Assembly (NCBI RefSeq): GCF_005146945.1
Contig: NZ_SWMS01000029.1
Span: 1-64,000 of the forward strand
Origin: Prauserella endophytica
Lineage (GTDB): Bacteria > Actinomycetota > Actinomycetes > Mycobacteriales > Pseudonocardiaceae
Reading direction: 5' to 3'
DNA length: 64,000 bases
Shown in pieces: positions 8,449-17,017 of this stretch; position 1 is the stretch's first letter, and the number at the start of each line of letters is the position of its first letter. Position numbers and translations under genes: made by a program. The notes below the pieces were generated by a model. It was not told where the DNA came from. It saw only the letters and a list, made by a program, of their open reading frames with translations, and ran no database searches.

Positions 8449-9171
8449 TCAGATCGGCCCGCCGCGCCAGCGGGGCAGCTCCCGCTGGCCAGTCGCGACC
8501 TCGAACGCGGTATGGGCGAGGAGTCGGGTGGAGTCGAGTGTGGGCAGGGCCGACACGTCAGGGGTGACGAGCAGCGGGATCTCGGTGCAGACGAGCGCTA
8601 CGGCATCGCAGCCCCGGTCAGCGAGCCGGTCGATGATTGCCGCGTACGTGCGCCGTGACTCGTCGGTGAAGACCCCGGCGACGAGCTCACCGAAGATGAT
8701 CTCGTGGATCTTGGCTCGGTCGTCCTCGTCGGGGATCACGGCGGCGAGGCCGCGAGCCGCGAGTGAGCGAGGGTAGAGGGGACCTTCCATTGTGTACCGG
8801 GTGCCCAGCAGCCCGATACGGGAGTAACCGTCAGCCAGGGCGCGATCGGCCACCACCTCGCAGATGTGCAGGCCCGGGATAGCGAAGTCGCTCCCGGGCC
8901 GCTCCAGTGCCATGTGGGCGGTGTTGTCCGGGCAGGCGAAGAAGTCGGCGCCGGCCTTGGCCAGCCGGTCGACGCTCAGCGCGAGGGTGGCGCGGATCGA
9001 ATCGTGGTCGCCCGCGTCCCAGGCCGCCATGCTTCGTCCGAATGAGATGCAGTCCAGGGTGACGTCGGGGTGCTCGTGTCCTCCGAGCTGTTCGAAGCCG
9101 TCCTGGCAGAACGTCCGGAAGCACAGGGACCCGCCTTCCCAGCTGTGTGCGAGGACGCCGAAGTGCTTCAT
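8449..9171 (-). CDS. Aspartate/glutamate racemase-family protein
   Basis: A 240-residue two-domain racemase-fold protein. The two catalytic cysteines of the family are present in ADFFACPDNTAH near residue 82 and AVALVCTEIPLL near residue 194, which argues for a real cofactor-independent racemase or isomerase (YgeA-type aspartate racemase, with maleate isomerase and hydantoin racemase as relatives). The ATG at 9171 follows GGGAGAAGCGAT. It is the first gene of the operon running to metS and is divergent from a LysR gene that probably activates it. The substrate is not readable from the sequence. Confidence 0.88.
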   Translation of the reverse strand: MKHFGVLAHSWEGGSLCFRTFCQDGFEQLGGHEHPDVTLDCISFGRSMAAWDAGDHDSIRATLALSVDRLAKAGADFFACPDNTAHMALERPGSDFAIPGLHICEVVADRALADGYSRIGLLGTRYTMEGPLYPRSLAARGLAAVIPDEDDRAKIHEIIFGELVAGVFTDESRRTYAAIIDRLADRGCDAVALVCTEIPLLVTPDVSALPTLDSTRLLAHTAFEVATGQRELPRWRGGPI

Positions 9172-9258
9172 ATCGCTTCTCCCGATCGCGCTGAAGGTCT
9201 GGTGAGGACCAGGGTGCATCTCGCCTACGGAGCCCTCAACCGTTTGGCATCGACTAGC

Positions 9259-10209
9259 ATGGAACCTATGCCTGCAAGGTATGAGCTTCGGCTTCTCGAC
9301 TATGTGATCGCAATAGCCGAGGAAGGTTCGCTCAGCGCTGCCTCTCGCCGCTTGCGGCTCAGCCAGCCGACGCTGAGTCGCCAGCTCGGCAATCTCGAGC
9401 AGCGGCTCGGGGCGAGCCTGTTCGACCGCACCGGCCACGGCCTGACGCCAACCGCAGCTGGCATGGCCCTGGTGCGGCGGGCACGACGCGTGCTGGCGGA
9501 GGCGGATGCGATCAGTGACGACGTGTGGCTGGCGGCGAACGGCAAGACCGGCCGGCTGACGATCACCTTTGCCGGATCCGGAATCAACGGAGCCCTCGGG
9601 GCACTCCTCGGCCGGCTCCGGGTCGAGCTGCCCGACGTCGACCTTGAACTGGTCGAGGTCTTCGATGACCTGAAGATGTCCGCTGGAGTGCTGGAGGGCG
9701 CGTTCGACATCGCGGTCCAACGGCTTCCGCTGAGAGACTCCCGGTTGCACCGCAGGGAGTGGACACGTGAGCCGCTGACCCTCTTCCTCCCGGCCAACCA
9801 TCCACTGGCCCGATCTCGCGATCCCGTCCCCGTCACCGAGCTGGCCGATCTCCCGCTGGTGCTCTGGCCTCGCGCCGCCTCACCACGGGCATACGACGAG
9901 ATCATCGTGTTGTATCACCAGATCGGCGCCCCGCCCCGGATCGTCACCGAAGCCCAGACCGTCCAGACCATCCTCACACTCGTGGCCGCGGGGTTCGGGA
10001 CGACCATCATGGCCGACTCCTACCGCGTTCTGCACCGCGACGGCGTGGTTGCCAGGCCGATTCTGGGAACGGCGACCAGCCTGTCCTTCGTGTGGCGGGC
10101 CGGTGACACCAGCCCTCTCCTGGCGAGGTTCTTCGACGTGGTCGACGGGACCAACCCGGTCGACGGCGGCGGGTCAGCGGTCGTCACAAACGCGGCGTCG
10201 CCCGGGTGA
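9259..10209 (+). CDS. LysR-family transcriptional regulator
   Basis: A 316-residue regulator. The winged helix-turn-helix covers residues about 5-65, with EEGSLSAASRRLRLSQPTLSRQLGNLEQRLG. The periplasmic-binding-like effector domain follows from about residue 95. The start is ATG 9259 or ATG 9268 (MPARYELRLLDYV); neither has a good ribosome site, so the transcript may be leaderless. It shares an 87-bp intergenic region with the divergent racemase gene, the usual arrangement for a LysR activator of the adjacent operon. The inducer is unknown. Confidence 0.92.
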   Translation: MEPMPARYELRLLDYVIAIAEEGSLSAASRRLRLSQPTLSRQLGNLEQRLGASLFDRTGHGLTPTAAGMALVRRARRVLAEADAISDDVWLAANGKTGRLTITFAGSGINGALGALLGRLRVELPDVDLELVEVFDDLKMSAGVLEGAFDIAVQRLPLRDSRLHRREWTREPLTLFLPANHPLARSRDPVPVTELADLPLVLWPRAASPRAYDEIIVLYHQIGAPPRIVTEAQTVQTILTLVAAGFGTTIMADSYRVLHRDGVVARPILGTATSLSFVWRAGDTSPLLARFFDVVDGTNPVDGGGSAVVTNAASPG

Positions 10210-10255
10210 GAGTCTCGCACCGCCAGGGCACGGTGCTCACCGGCCGTACCGCGAC

Positions 10256-10552
10256 GACTGCGACTACGCGCAAGCGAAGTTCGAGCCCGACGACCTCGCC
10301 AAGCAGAATCACGAACTCCTCGCCCAGCGCGACGAGCTCCTCCAAGCCCACTACGCCGGAGCGGTCCCGGTCCCCAGCTCCAGAGCGAACAGGACCGCAC
10401 CGGCACCGCGCTCGGCCACATCACCGCACGGCTCGACAGACCATTCCGCCGCCTGCTACGACGCGTACGCACTTCAGCACAAGGCCGACATGAGGCAGAT
10501 CGACAGGCAGCCATGCGTCCTGCGGAAAGCAGTCCGGACCTCCAGGCCTGAC
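10256..10552 (+). other. Unidentified degraded coding fragment
   Basis: A short coiled-coil-like stretch (AKQNHELLAQRDELLQAHYAG) is readable. In the neighbouring frame there follows QDRTGTALGHITARLDRPFRRLLRRVR, as if one protein had been frameshifted. I do not recognise the family. It may be part of the same decayed mobile-element region as the IS110 tail that follows. Confidence 0.3.
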
Positions 10553-10690
10553 CGGAAACCGGCCGAAGGCGAGTAACACAACGCCGCCCTCAGCTGCCTC
10601 GCTCGACGCCACTGCGGCGTCCTGTTCGCCATGCTCCGCGGCAACGCCTTCTACCGAGTGCCCGGAACCCAGGCCCGTCGATTGTCGTTG
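10553..10690 (+). pseudogene. IS110-family transposase, C-terminal remnant
   Basis: The plus strand reads KPAEGE, an in-frame TAA at 10574-10576, then HNAALSCLARRHCGVLFAMLRGNAFY. The LARRxxxVLxAMLRxxxxY block is the usual end of IS110 transposases. The rest of the element is missing. The remnant ends against the SDR gene on the other strand. Confidence 0.6.
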
Positions 10691-10699
10691 CGCTCGACA

Positions 10700-11443
10700 T
10701 CACCCGAGTCCGCCGGTGACGTTGATGATCTGGCCCGTGATCCATCGACTGTCGGGGCTGGCGAGCATCGCGACGGCGTCGGCGATGTCGTGGGGCTGTC
10801 CGAGCCGGCCCAAGGGGGTCATCGCCGCGACCTGGGCGAGCGCCGCCTCGGGGTTCGCCCGGCGCAACAACTCGGTGTCCGTCGCGCCGGGGCAGACGGC
10901 ATTCACCGTGATCTGCCTAGCGCCGAGTTCGAGTGCTGCGACTCTGGTGAGTTGCTCGATCGCCCCTTTGCTGGCGACGTAGGCTGAATTTCCGGGCGCA
11001 GGACGGCTGGTGTTCAGCGTCGAAATATGCACGATCCGTCCACCGGTTCGCATAGTCCTGGCCGCGTGCTGGGTCAGCAGGAATGCCGTTTTGGCGTTGA
11101 CCGTCATGGTCTGGTCCCACACCAGCTCGCTCGTCTCGGATATCGGAGCTGTCGCGATATCGAGCGCGGCGCTGTGGATGACGATGTCCAGACCGTCGAG
11201 TTCCTCGTCGGCAACCGCCATCAACCGGTCAACCGCACCCGCTTCGGCCAAGTCCGCCTGCACCGACACAGCCCGGCCGCCCGCGGAACGGACCGCCTCC
11301 TCGACCGTCTTCGCGGCCTGTGTGTTGCTCGCGTAGTTGAACACGACTGCGGCACCATCACGTGCCAGCCGTTCGACGATCGAGCGACCGATGCCGCGGG
11401 ACCCACCAGTCACGACCGCGCCCTTACCGTCAAGCACCGTCAC
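10700..11443 (-). CDS. SDR-family NAD(P)-dependent oxidoreductase
   Basis: A 247-residue classical short-chain dehydrogenase. The cofactor motif TGGSRGIG lies at residues 12-19. HSAA replaces the usual NNAG near 89. The catalytic serine is in HISTLN near 140 and the YxxxK in YVASK near 154-158. The end GQIINVTGGLG is typical of FabG-like reductases or alcohol dehydrogenases. The GTG start has GGAGGG upstream. The gene stands alone on the minus strand, so the substrate is not indicated. Confidence 0.9.
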   Translation of the reverse strand: MTVLDGKGAVVTGGSRGIGRSIVERLARDGAAVVFNYASNTQAAKTVEEAVRSAGGRAVSVQADLAEAGAVDRLMAVADEELDGLDIVIHSAALDIATAPISETSELVWDQTMTVNAKTAFLLTQHAARTMRTGGRIVHISTLNTSRPAPGNSAYVASKGAIEQLTRVAALELGARQITVNAVCPGATDTELLRRANPEAALAQVAAMTPLGRLGQPHDIADAVAMLASPDSRWITGQIINVTGGLG

Positions 11444-11558
11444 GAGAACCCTCCAACTTGGACGTTGACTAGCAAACTTAGAAGTGGGCGAATCAGCTGC
11501 GCCGCTCGCGCCAACTCGCTGACCTCACCGCGCCATCCGCGCTGGCAAGCCAGATTGC

Positions 11559-12449
11559 TCAGCGAGTCGGCAGCCGTGGTAGTGCCAGGTCGTCCCACAG
11601 GGGGCGCATCCGAGCACGAAAGAACCCGTGATGACCAATCCGCTGCAGTCCATGGTCGCGAGGCGCCACCCGGCGCACGTTCGGACGCGATGCCGCGTAG
11701 AGGCTTTCCAACGCCTGGTGGCTTCGCTCGCCGAGCAGCTCGTCATCGGTGAACGTCAACGAATCCATCGACAGCGTGATCTCCCGCGCACGGTCGACGA
11801 TGTCCGGAACGTCGATGCCATAGTACTTCGGGCTCATGCACCAGCGGGCCCATTGCCGCATCACATTGGGCGGAACATCGCCGAGCATCCGTAGGCGGCG
11901 ACCCGGGTAGTACCCGGCGACCCGGATGGCCATCGGCGCGACCACCCTCAGCAGCGGAGTCACCCTCCGGATCCGTGGTGTGTTCCACCGGTAGTAGCCG
12001 AGACCAGAAGCGACCAGCAGAGCGTGGTCGATCAGATCGTGTCGCGCGAACGGGAGCAGTTGGCCGCCAAGGCTGTGCCCCAGCCAGGTCACCGGTAAGC
12101 CTGCCGGCGCCTCCTCCAGCATGGCCTGAAGGGCGCTCGCCGCGTCACCGGCCCAACGCAACATGTCGCCTTGCTCGGCGCGCATCTCCGAGGGCCCTCC
12201 CATCCCTCGGTAGTCGAAGGTGAGTGTCAGGAACCCCCGCTCAGCCAGCCAGCTTGCGAACGCACCGTAGAACGACGCTGGTGTGGCCATCGCGGGCACC
12301 AACAGGACCGCGCCGGATGGACCCTCGCTCGGGCGGAACCAATTGCCAGCCAGAACCCGACCATCGTCGGCGAGGAACGTCATCGGCTCCCGGCGGACCG
12401 CCGGCACCGAGTCACCTGCCTCCTCGGAGGGAACGAGCTCGTTCGTCAT
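11559..12449 (-). CDS. Alpha/beta-fold hydrolase
   Basis: A 296-residue alpha/beta hydrolase. After an N-terminal tail, VLLVPAMATPASFYGAFASWLAERGFLTLTFDYRG gives the first strands. WLGHSLGGQLLPF holds the nucleophile serine (GHSLGG, near residue 135), and the C-terminal DHGLQRIGHHGFF supplies the likely catalytic His. It resembles the large esterase/lipase-like group with FDYRGMG. It is divergent from a TetR gene across 47 bp with a palindromic operator, so it is probably the repressor's target. The substrate is unknown. Confidence 0.88.
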   Translation of the reverse strand: MTNELVPSEEAGDSVPAVRREPMTFLADDGRVLAGNWFRPSEGPSGAVLLVPAMATPASFYGAFASWLAERGFLTLTFDYRGMGGPSEMRAEQGDMLRWAGDAASALQAMLEEAPAGLPVTWLGHSLGGQLLPFARHDLIDHALLVASGLGYYRWNTPRIRRVTPLLRVVAPMAIRVAGYYPGRRLRMLGDVPPNVMRQWARWCMSPKYYGIDVPDIVDRAREITLSMDSLTFTDDELLGERSHQALESLYAASRPNVRRVAPRDHGLQRIGHHGFFRARMRPLWDDLALPRLPTR

Positions 12450-12457
12450 GGCAGCAC

Positions 12458-12473
12458 TATGACAGGTGTCATA
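12458..12473. promoter_or_regulatory. Palindromic operator between hydrolase and TetR gene
   Basis: A 16-bp inverted repeat, TATGACA-GG-TGTCATA, is centred in the 47-bp divergent gap. The size and symmetry suit the TetR-type repressor encoded next to it, which would then control both genes. Confidence 0.65.
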
Positions 12474-12496
12474 ACCGGAGGCAATAGACTTCTGGG

Positions 12497-13069
12497 ATGA
12501 CCATGGACACGCGTACCCGGATGATCCTCGGCGCCGCCAAAGCGATCGCCACTGGTGGGATCGACGCGATGAGCCTGCGGTCGCTCGCCGAGAGCGAGGG
12601 TGTGCCGCTCGGCTCGATGTACCACCATTTCCCCGGCGGTAAGGCGGCGCTCGCCGAGGAAGCCGTGCGTTTCGTCGGCGTGCAGGTCACCGAGTTGATC
12701 GAACAGGGCCGTGGCGGCCACGCAAGGCAGGCTCTGCTTGCCTTCGCCGACCGGTGGCGCCGGGTTCTCGACGCCAGTGACTACCGCTCTGGTTGCCCGG
12801 TGGCCGCGGCGGCAACCTCGAGTGACGCGCGGCAGCGGCAAGTCGCCCGCGAGGTCTTCGCTGACTGGCACCGCGCGATGTCCAGCATGCTGGTCGACGC
12901 TGGAGTCGATCGGAGCCGCGCCCCCCGCTTGGCACGCACGATCCTTGCGGCGACCGAAGGTGCACTCGCTCTCGCCCGCGCCGCAGGCTCCAGTCAGCCG
13001 CTCGATGAGGTGACCGACGAGCTGTACACGCTACTGGGCGATGCGGTACCGGGGCAGGGAACACGGTAA
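12497..13069 (+). CDS. TetR/AcrR-family repressor (LmrA/YxaF-like C-terminus)
   Basis: A 190-residue repressor. The N-terminal helix-turn-helix (residues about 10-55) has MSLRSLAESEGVPLGSMYHHFPGGKAAL. The SMYHHFPGGK form and the SGCPVAAAATSS block near residue 95 mark the LmrA/YxaF subgroup, which controls efflux or detoxification genes. The likely operator is the 16-bp palindrome just upstream, shared with the divergent hydrolase. ATG 12497 and ATG 12503 are both possible starts and the ribosome site is weak. Confidence 0.92.
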   Translation: MTMDTRTRMILGAAKAIATGGIDAMSLRSLAESEGVPLGSMYHHFPGGKAALAEEAVRFVGVQVTELIEQGRGGHARQALLAFADRWRRVLDASDYRSGCPVAAAATSSDARQRQVAREVFADWHRAMSSMLVDAGVDRSRAPRLARTILAATEGALALARAAGSSQPLDEVTDELYTLLGDAVPGQGTR

Positions 13070-13165
13070 CCTGCCGCGTCCGCCGAGACCGTCGCGGTCG
13101 TAGGGACAACCAGGGGAGGTCGACGACAACGAGAAGGCTCGCGGCGAGGAAGCCCGTGTCCGGCC

Positions 13166-15883
13166 CTATGCGGGCGCCGGGCTGGAGGTCAGTTCGAGCG
13201 TGGCGAGTTCCGTGCGGGCGGTGATTCCGAGTTTCGGGAACGCTTTGTAGAGGTGGTAGCCGACCGTGCGCGGGCTGAGGAACAGTTGCGCGGCGATGTC
13301 CCGGTTGGACAGTCCGCGGGCGGCAAGTCGGACGATGTTGCGTTCCTGCGGGGTGAGTGTGGCCAGCCTTTCGTCCGCGGCGCCGGGCTTCGGCACGCTC
13401 TGCCCGGTTGCGTCGAGTTCGGTGCGGGCTCGTTCCGCCCATGGCGTGGCGCCCAGCCTGCGGAAGGTTTCGAACGCGTCGCGGAGCTGGGTTCTCGCCG
13501 CGGACTTGCGGCGCTGGCGGCGGAGCCATTCCCCGTAGAGCAGCGCGGTGCGTGCGCGGTCGAATGGCCGGTCGTCCGGGTGCAGCCGCAACGCCGCGTC
13601 GTACGACTCTTCGGCTTCGCTGTCCGCCGCGAGGAGGGCGTGGCAGCGGTGGACGTGTGCGTCGATCCACGGTTGCCCGGCCTGGTGTGCCCAGTCCGCG
13701 AACCGGGCGAGTGGCTCGTGGGCGCTGGCGGTCCGGCCGAGTCGCGTCGCCGCCTCGACGAGGTCGGGAACGCTGCGCAGGCCGGGAAGCTGGTGCCGCA
13801 CCGGTCCGGCGTGCAGGGCCTCCAGCCGGGTGAGGGCCGATTCCCATCGGGCGTGGCCGAGGTCGAGCATGGCCAGCGCCCAGTGCGCCCAGGTCATGCC
13901 GGCCGGGGGAGCGCCGGGTTCGGGCGCGGTGAGCGCCTCGTCGGCGAAGGACTGGCAACGGGACTCGTCGCCTGACACGGCGGCCAGGTAGGCGAGCACA
14001 CCGCTCGTTTCCGCGATCCACTGCCGGTGCTGGAGTTCTTCCGCGATGTGCAGTGCCTGGGTCGCCTCGTCCCACGCGTCGGCGTGGCGGCTGAGGAAGG
14101 TCAGCGCCCTGGCGACGCACGCCAGCACCGGCGGCGTGCGCCCGATCCAGCCGCGCTCGCGGCACTGGGTGAGCAGTTCGTCGGCCACGCGGTGGGCCTC
14201 GGTGTCGTGGCCGGCGACCTGGAGGCTGGTGGCACCGACGAGGATCGTCTCGTGTGGGCCGCCGAACCCGGTCCGCCGGGCCGCCACGATCCGCTTCGCG
14301 AGGGTCTCCGGGTCGCGATCCCCCTGACCGATCGCGGACCGCACGGCCCACGTCAGCAGGCGGGCGACGGGGGTGAGCGGGTCGTCGGACGGCAACGGCA
14401 GGGCGTCCAGCCGGTCGGCGGTGTCGGCGATCTCGTCCCGCCCGAGGTACCAGGCCGCGTGCACCGCGTCGAGCAGCAGGTCGGCGGCCAGCGCTGGGTC
14501 GCCTGTCAGGACTGCCGCCTCGGTCAGCAAGCGCAGGGCCGTGCGGAGGAAGCCCTGGTGGAACGCCGCCGCCGCGCGCACCCGCATGGCACGCACGGTC
14601 AGCGCCCGGTCCTCGGCTTCCACCGGGCTGGTGAGCTCCATCATGCGTTCGACGTCGCCTTCCTCGGCGGCGGCTTCGGCGGCCAGCACCAGGCGGCGGG
14701 CGTGGTCCTCGCCGGGTGGGCTCAGCCGGGCGGCCCGTTCGTAGGCCGCCCCTGCGGCGGCGTACCCGCTGCGCGCGGCGGCCCGCTGGGCGGTGCGTTC
14801 CAGGTCGGCGGCTACCTGCTCGTCGGGTCCGGTGGCGACGACGGCGTGGTGCCAGGCGCGCCGGTCGGCGTCGTCCGGCCGGTCGAGTGTTTCGGCGAGG
14901 GCGGTGTGCACCACGAGGCGGAGGCTGACCGGCGCTGCCTGATAGACGGCCGACCGCACGAGCGGATGGCGGAAGCGCAGGGTGTGGTGGTCGACATGGA
15001 GCAGCCTGGAAGTCTCCACGGGCACCAGGTCCTCCAGCCCGCAGCCGAGCGTGGCGGCGGCGCGCAGCACGATGCCGCGGTCGCCGGTGTCCTCGGCCGC
15101 CGCGACGAGCAGCAGGCGCTGGCTCGGCTCCGGTAGCCGCCGCACCTGATCGAGGAACGCCGCTTGCACCGCGTCCGTCATGGGCAGGGCCTGACCGGCG
15201 CCGGGCGCCCGGTCACCGGCGAGCGCGGCGGGAAGCTCGAGCAGGGCGAGCGGGTTGCCCTGTGCCTCGGCCAGCACCCGGTACCGGTCGGTGGGGGACA
15301 GCGTGGCGGCGTGCTCGGCCAGCAGCCCCGCGGCAGCGGGTGCGTCGAGCCCGGTCAGCGGCAGCTCGCGCAGTCCGGGCGCGGCGAAGCCGGGTCGGGC
15401 GGCGATGATCAGCGCGATGCCCTCGGCGTCGAGCCGCCGCGCGGCGAACAGCAGCGCCTCGGCCGACGGCCGGTCCAGCCACTGGGCGTCGTCGACGAGG
15501 CAGAGGACCGGCTCACCGTCGGCGAACTCGGAGAGCAGGGACAGTACGGCCAGGCCGACGAGCATGCGGTCGCCCGGTTCGGCGGCGGCGAGCCCGAACG
15601 CGCCGTGCAGGGCGCGGGTCTGCGGCTCGGGCAGGGCGCCGGCCCGGTCGAGGGCGGGCCGCAACAGCAGGTGCAGGCCGGCGAACGGCAGGTGCGCCTC
15701 GGACTCGACGCCGGTGCTGCGCACGATCCGCAGCCCGTCGGCCGCCGACGCCGCGTACTCCAGCAGCGCGGTCTTGCCGATGCCCGGTTCCCCGGTGATG
15801 AGCAGGGAGCCGCTGCGACCGGCGCGGCAGTCCGCCAGCACCCGGTCGATGACCGATGTCTCGTCGTCCCGTCCGTGCAGCAC
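13166..15883 (-). CDS. LAL-type large LuxR regulator with AAA ATPase domain
   Basis: About 905 residues from the GTG at 15883. LHGRDDE, the usual start of LAL proteins, is followed by the Walker A GEPGIGKT (about residue 30), Walker B-like VLCLVDDAQW, a long TPR-like helical middle, and a C-terminal LuxR helix-turn-helix (LTPQERNIVRLAARGLSNRDIAAQLFLSPRTVGYHL). The reading frame is open to 16042, but longer starts would overlap the divergent NTF2-like gene, so I prefer 15883; no clear ribosome site is visible. It is divergent from the Vat/Vgb operon and is the obvious candidate regulator. The inducer may be an antibiotic or a precursor. Confidence 0.9.
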   Translation of the reverse strand: MLHGRDDETSVIDRVLADCRAGRSGSLLITGEPGIGKTALLEYAASAADGLRIVRSTGVESEAHLPFAGLHLLLRPALDRAGALPEPQTRALHGAFGLAAAEPGDRMLVGLAVLSLLSEFADGEPVLCLVDDAQWLDRPSAEALLFAARRLDAEGIALIIAARPGFAAPGLRELPLTGLDAPAAAGLLAEHAATLSPTDRYRVLAEAQGNPLALLELPAALAGDRAPGAGQALPMTDAVQAAFLDQVRRLPEPSQRLLLVAAAEDTGDRGIVLRAAATLGCGLEDLVPVETSRLLHVDHHTLRFRHPLVRSAVYQAAPVSLRLVVHTALAETLDRPDDADRRAWHHAVVATGPDEQVAADLERTAQRAAARSGYAAAGAAYERAARLSPPGEDHARRLVLAAEAAAEEGDVERMMELTSPVEAEDRALTVRAMRVRAAAAFHQGFLRTALRLLTEAAVLTGDPALAADLLLDAVHAAWYLGRDEIADTADRLDALPLPSDDPLTPVARLLTWAVRSAIGQGDRDPETLAKRIVAARRTGFGGPHETILVGATSLQVAGHDTEAHRVADELLTQCRERGWIGRTPPVLACVARALTFLSRHADAWDEATQALHIAEELQHRQWIAETSGVLAYLAAVSGDESRCQSFADEALTAPEPGAPPAGMTWAHWALAMLDLGHARWESALTRLEALHAGPVRHQLPGLRSVPDLVEAATRLGRTASAHEPLARFADWAHQAGQPWIDAHVHRCHALLAADSEAEESYDAALRLHPDDRPFDRARTALLYGEWLRRQRRKSAARTQLRDAFETFRRLGATPWAERARTELDATGQSVPKPGAADERLATLTPQERNIVRLAARGLSNRDIAAQLFLSPRTVGYHLYKAFPKLGITARTELATLELTSSPAPA

Positions 15884-15977
15884 GTGGCGACAGTACTGAA
15901 ACGGCCGGTCGATCCCGGGCCGGATTGCCTGGACGTGACGGATTCCGCACGGCGTCGCCGGCCGTAGCGTGATCGCC

Positions 15978-16364
15978 ATGCCCGACATCGACGAGCTGGC
16001 CCGGCGGTACCTGGGAAGCTGGAACGAGCGTGACCCGGCCACGCGCCGGGCGCTCGTCGGCGAGCTATGGGCCGACGACGCCCGCTACATCGACCCGATC
16101 GCGGTGGCCGAGGGCCGCGACGCCATCGACGACGTGCTGGCCACGGCCCAGCGAAGATTCCCCGGCATGAGCTACCGGATGTCCGGCCGCCCGGACGTTC
16201 ACCACCAGCTGGCACGGCTGGCGTGGGAGCTGGCGCCGCCCGGCGGCCCCGCGGTGATCATCGGCCTCGCCGTTCTCGTCACCGGGCAGGGCCGCCTGCG
16301 CCGCGTCTACGGTTTCCTCGACCCCGTGCCCGCCCGCAACCCCTCACCAGGAGCCACACGTTGA
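15978..16364 (+). CDS. NTF2/SnoaL-like small protein
   Basis: A 128-residue NTF2-like (ketosteroid-isomerase fold) protein. [40 protein letters not shown] is the typical helical start with the WxxDxxYIDP motif, and the C-terminal strands form the cone. Members are enzymes or ligand-binding proteins. It is the first gene of the Vat/Vgb operon and overlaps the next gene by four bases. A GTG at 15969 would add three residues. Its role in antibiotic modification is unknown. Confidence 0.85.
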   Translation: MPDIDELARRYLGSWNERDPATRRALVGELWADDARYIDPIAVAEGRDAIDDVLATAQRRFPGMSYRMSGRPDVHHQLARLAWELAPPGGPAVIIGLAVLVTGQGRLRRVYGFLDPVPARNPSPGATR

Positions 16365-17017
16365 CACCTGATCCCAGCACCCTCCACCCGCTGCCGGAGC
16401 ACCAGCGGGTGGTGTTCCTGAGGCCGCTGGTCAACTCGCCGACGATCTCGGTGGGCGAGTACACGTACTACGACGACCCCGACGGCGCGACCGAGTTCCA
16501 GCAGCGCAACGTGCTGTACGCCTACGGGCCCGAACGGTTGATCATCGGCAGATACTGTGCCATCGCCGCGGGTACCCGGTTTCTCATGGCCGGCGGCGAA
16601 CACCCGATGCTGGGCGTGTCCACCTTCCCGTTCACGATGTTCGGCGGCGAGTGGGCCGAGCAGACGCTCGACCTCGTCACCGGCATGCCCAGCCGCGGCG
16701 ACACCGTGGTCGGCAACGACGTCTGGTTCGGCTCCCAGGCCACCGTCATGCCCGGCGTGCGGATCGGCGACGGCGCCATCATCGCGGCCGGAGCGGTGGT
16801 GACCGCCGACGTGCCGCCCTACACGATCGTCGGAGGCAACCCGGCCCGCCCGATCCGGCAGCGCTTCGACGACGCCGACGTCGACCGGCTGCGGCGAGCC
16901 GCCTGGTGGAACTGGCCCACCGAGCTGGTCACCGCGCATGCCCGGACCATCATGGCCGGCACCCCGGCCGACATCGCCCGCATCGCCGCGGAGCACGGCC
17001 TGGAGCAGACCGCATGA
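16361..17017 (+). CDS. Vat-type streptogramin A O-acetyltransferase (xenobiotic acetyltransferase)
   Basis: A 218-residue left-handed beta-helix acetyltransferase of the Vat/CatB family. [37 protein letters not shown] (catalytic His in GEHPM), the hexapeptide repeats [42 protein letters not shown] and the C-terminal WWNWP all match Vat enzymes, which acetylate streptogramin A with acetyl-CoA. The start is TTG at 16361, with CCAGGAG seven bases before it and a TTGA overlap with the previous stop; an ATG is not available at the right place. The pairing with Vgb strongly supports streptogramin resistance over chloramphenicol. Confidence 0.9.
   Translation: MTPDPSTLHPLPEHQRVVFLRPLVNSPTISVGEYTYYDDPDGATEFQQRNVLYAYGPERLIIGRYCAIAAGTRFLMAGGEHPMLGVSTFPFTMFGGEWAEQTLDLVTGMPSRGDTVVGNDVWFGSQATVMPGVRIGDGAIIAAGAVVTADVPPYTIVGGNPARPIRQRFDDADVDRLRRAAWWNWPTELVTAHARTIMAGTPADIARIAAEHGLEQTA

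Noticed and set aside
11453-11461. CCAACTTGG near the SDR start, similar to half of the 28214 operator
   Set aside because: Only 9 bp, overlapping the ribosome site; likely chance.
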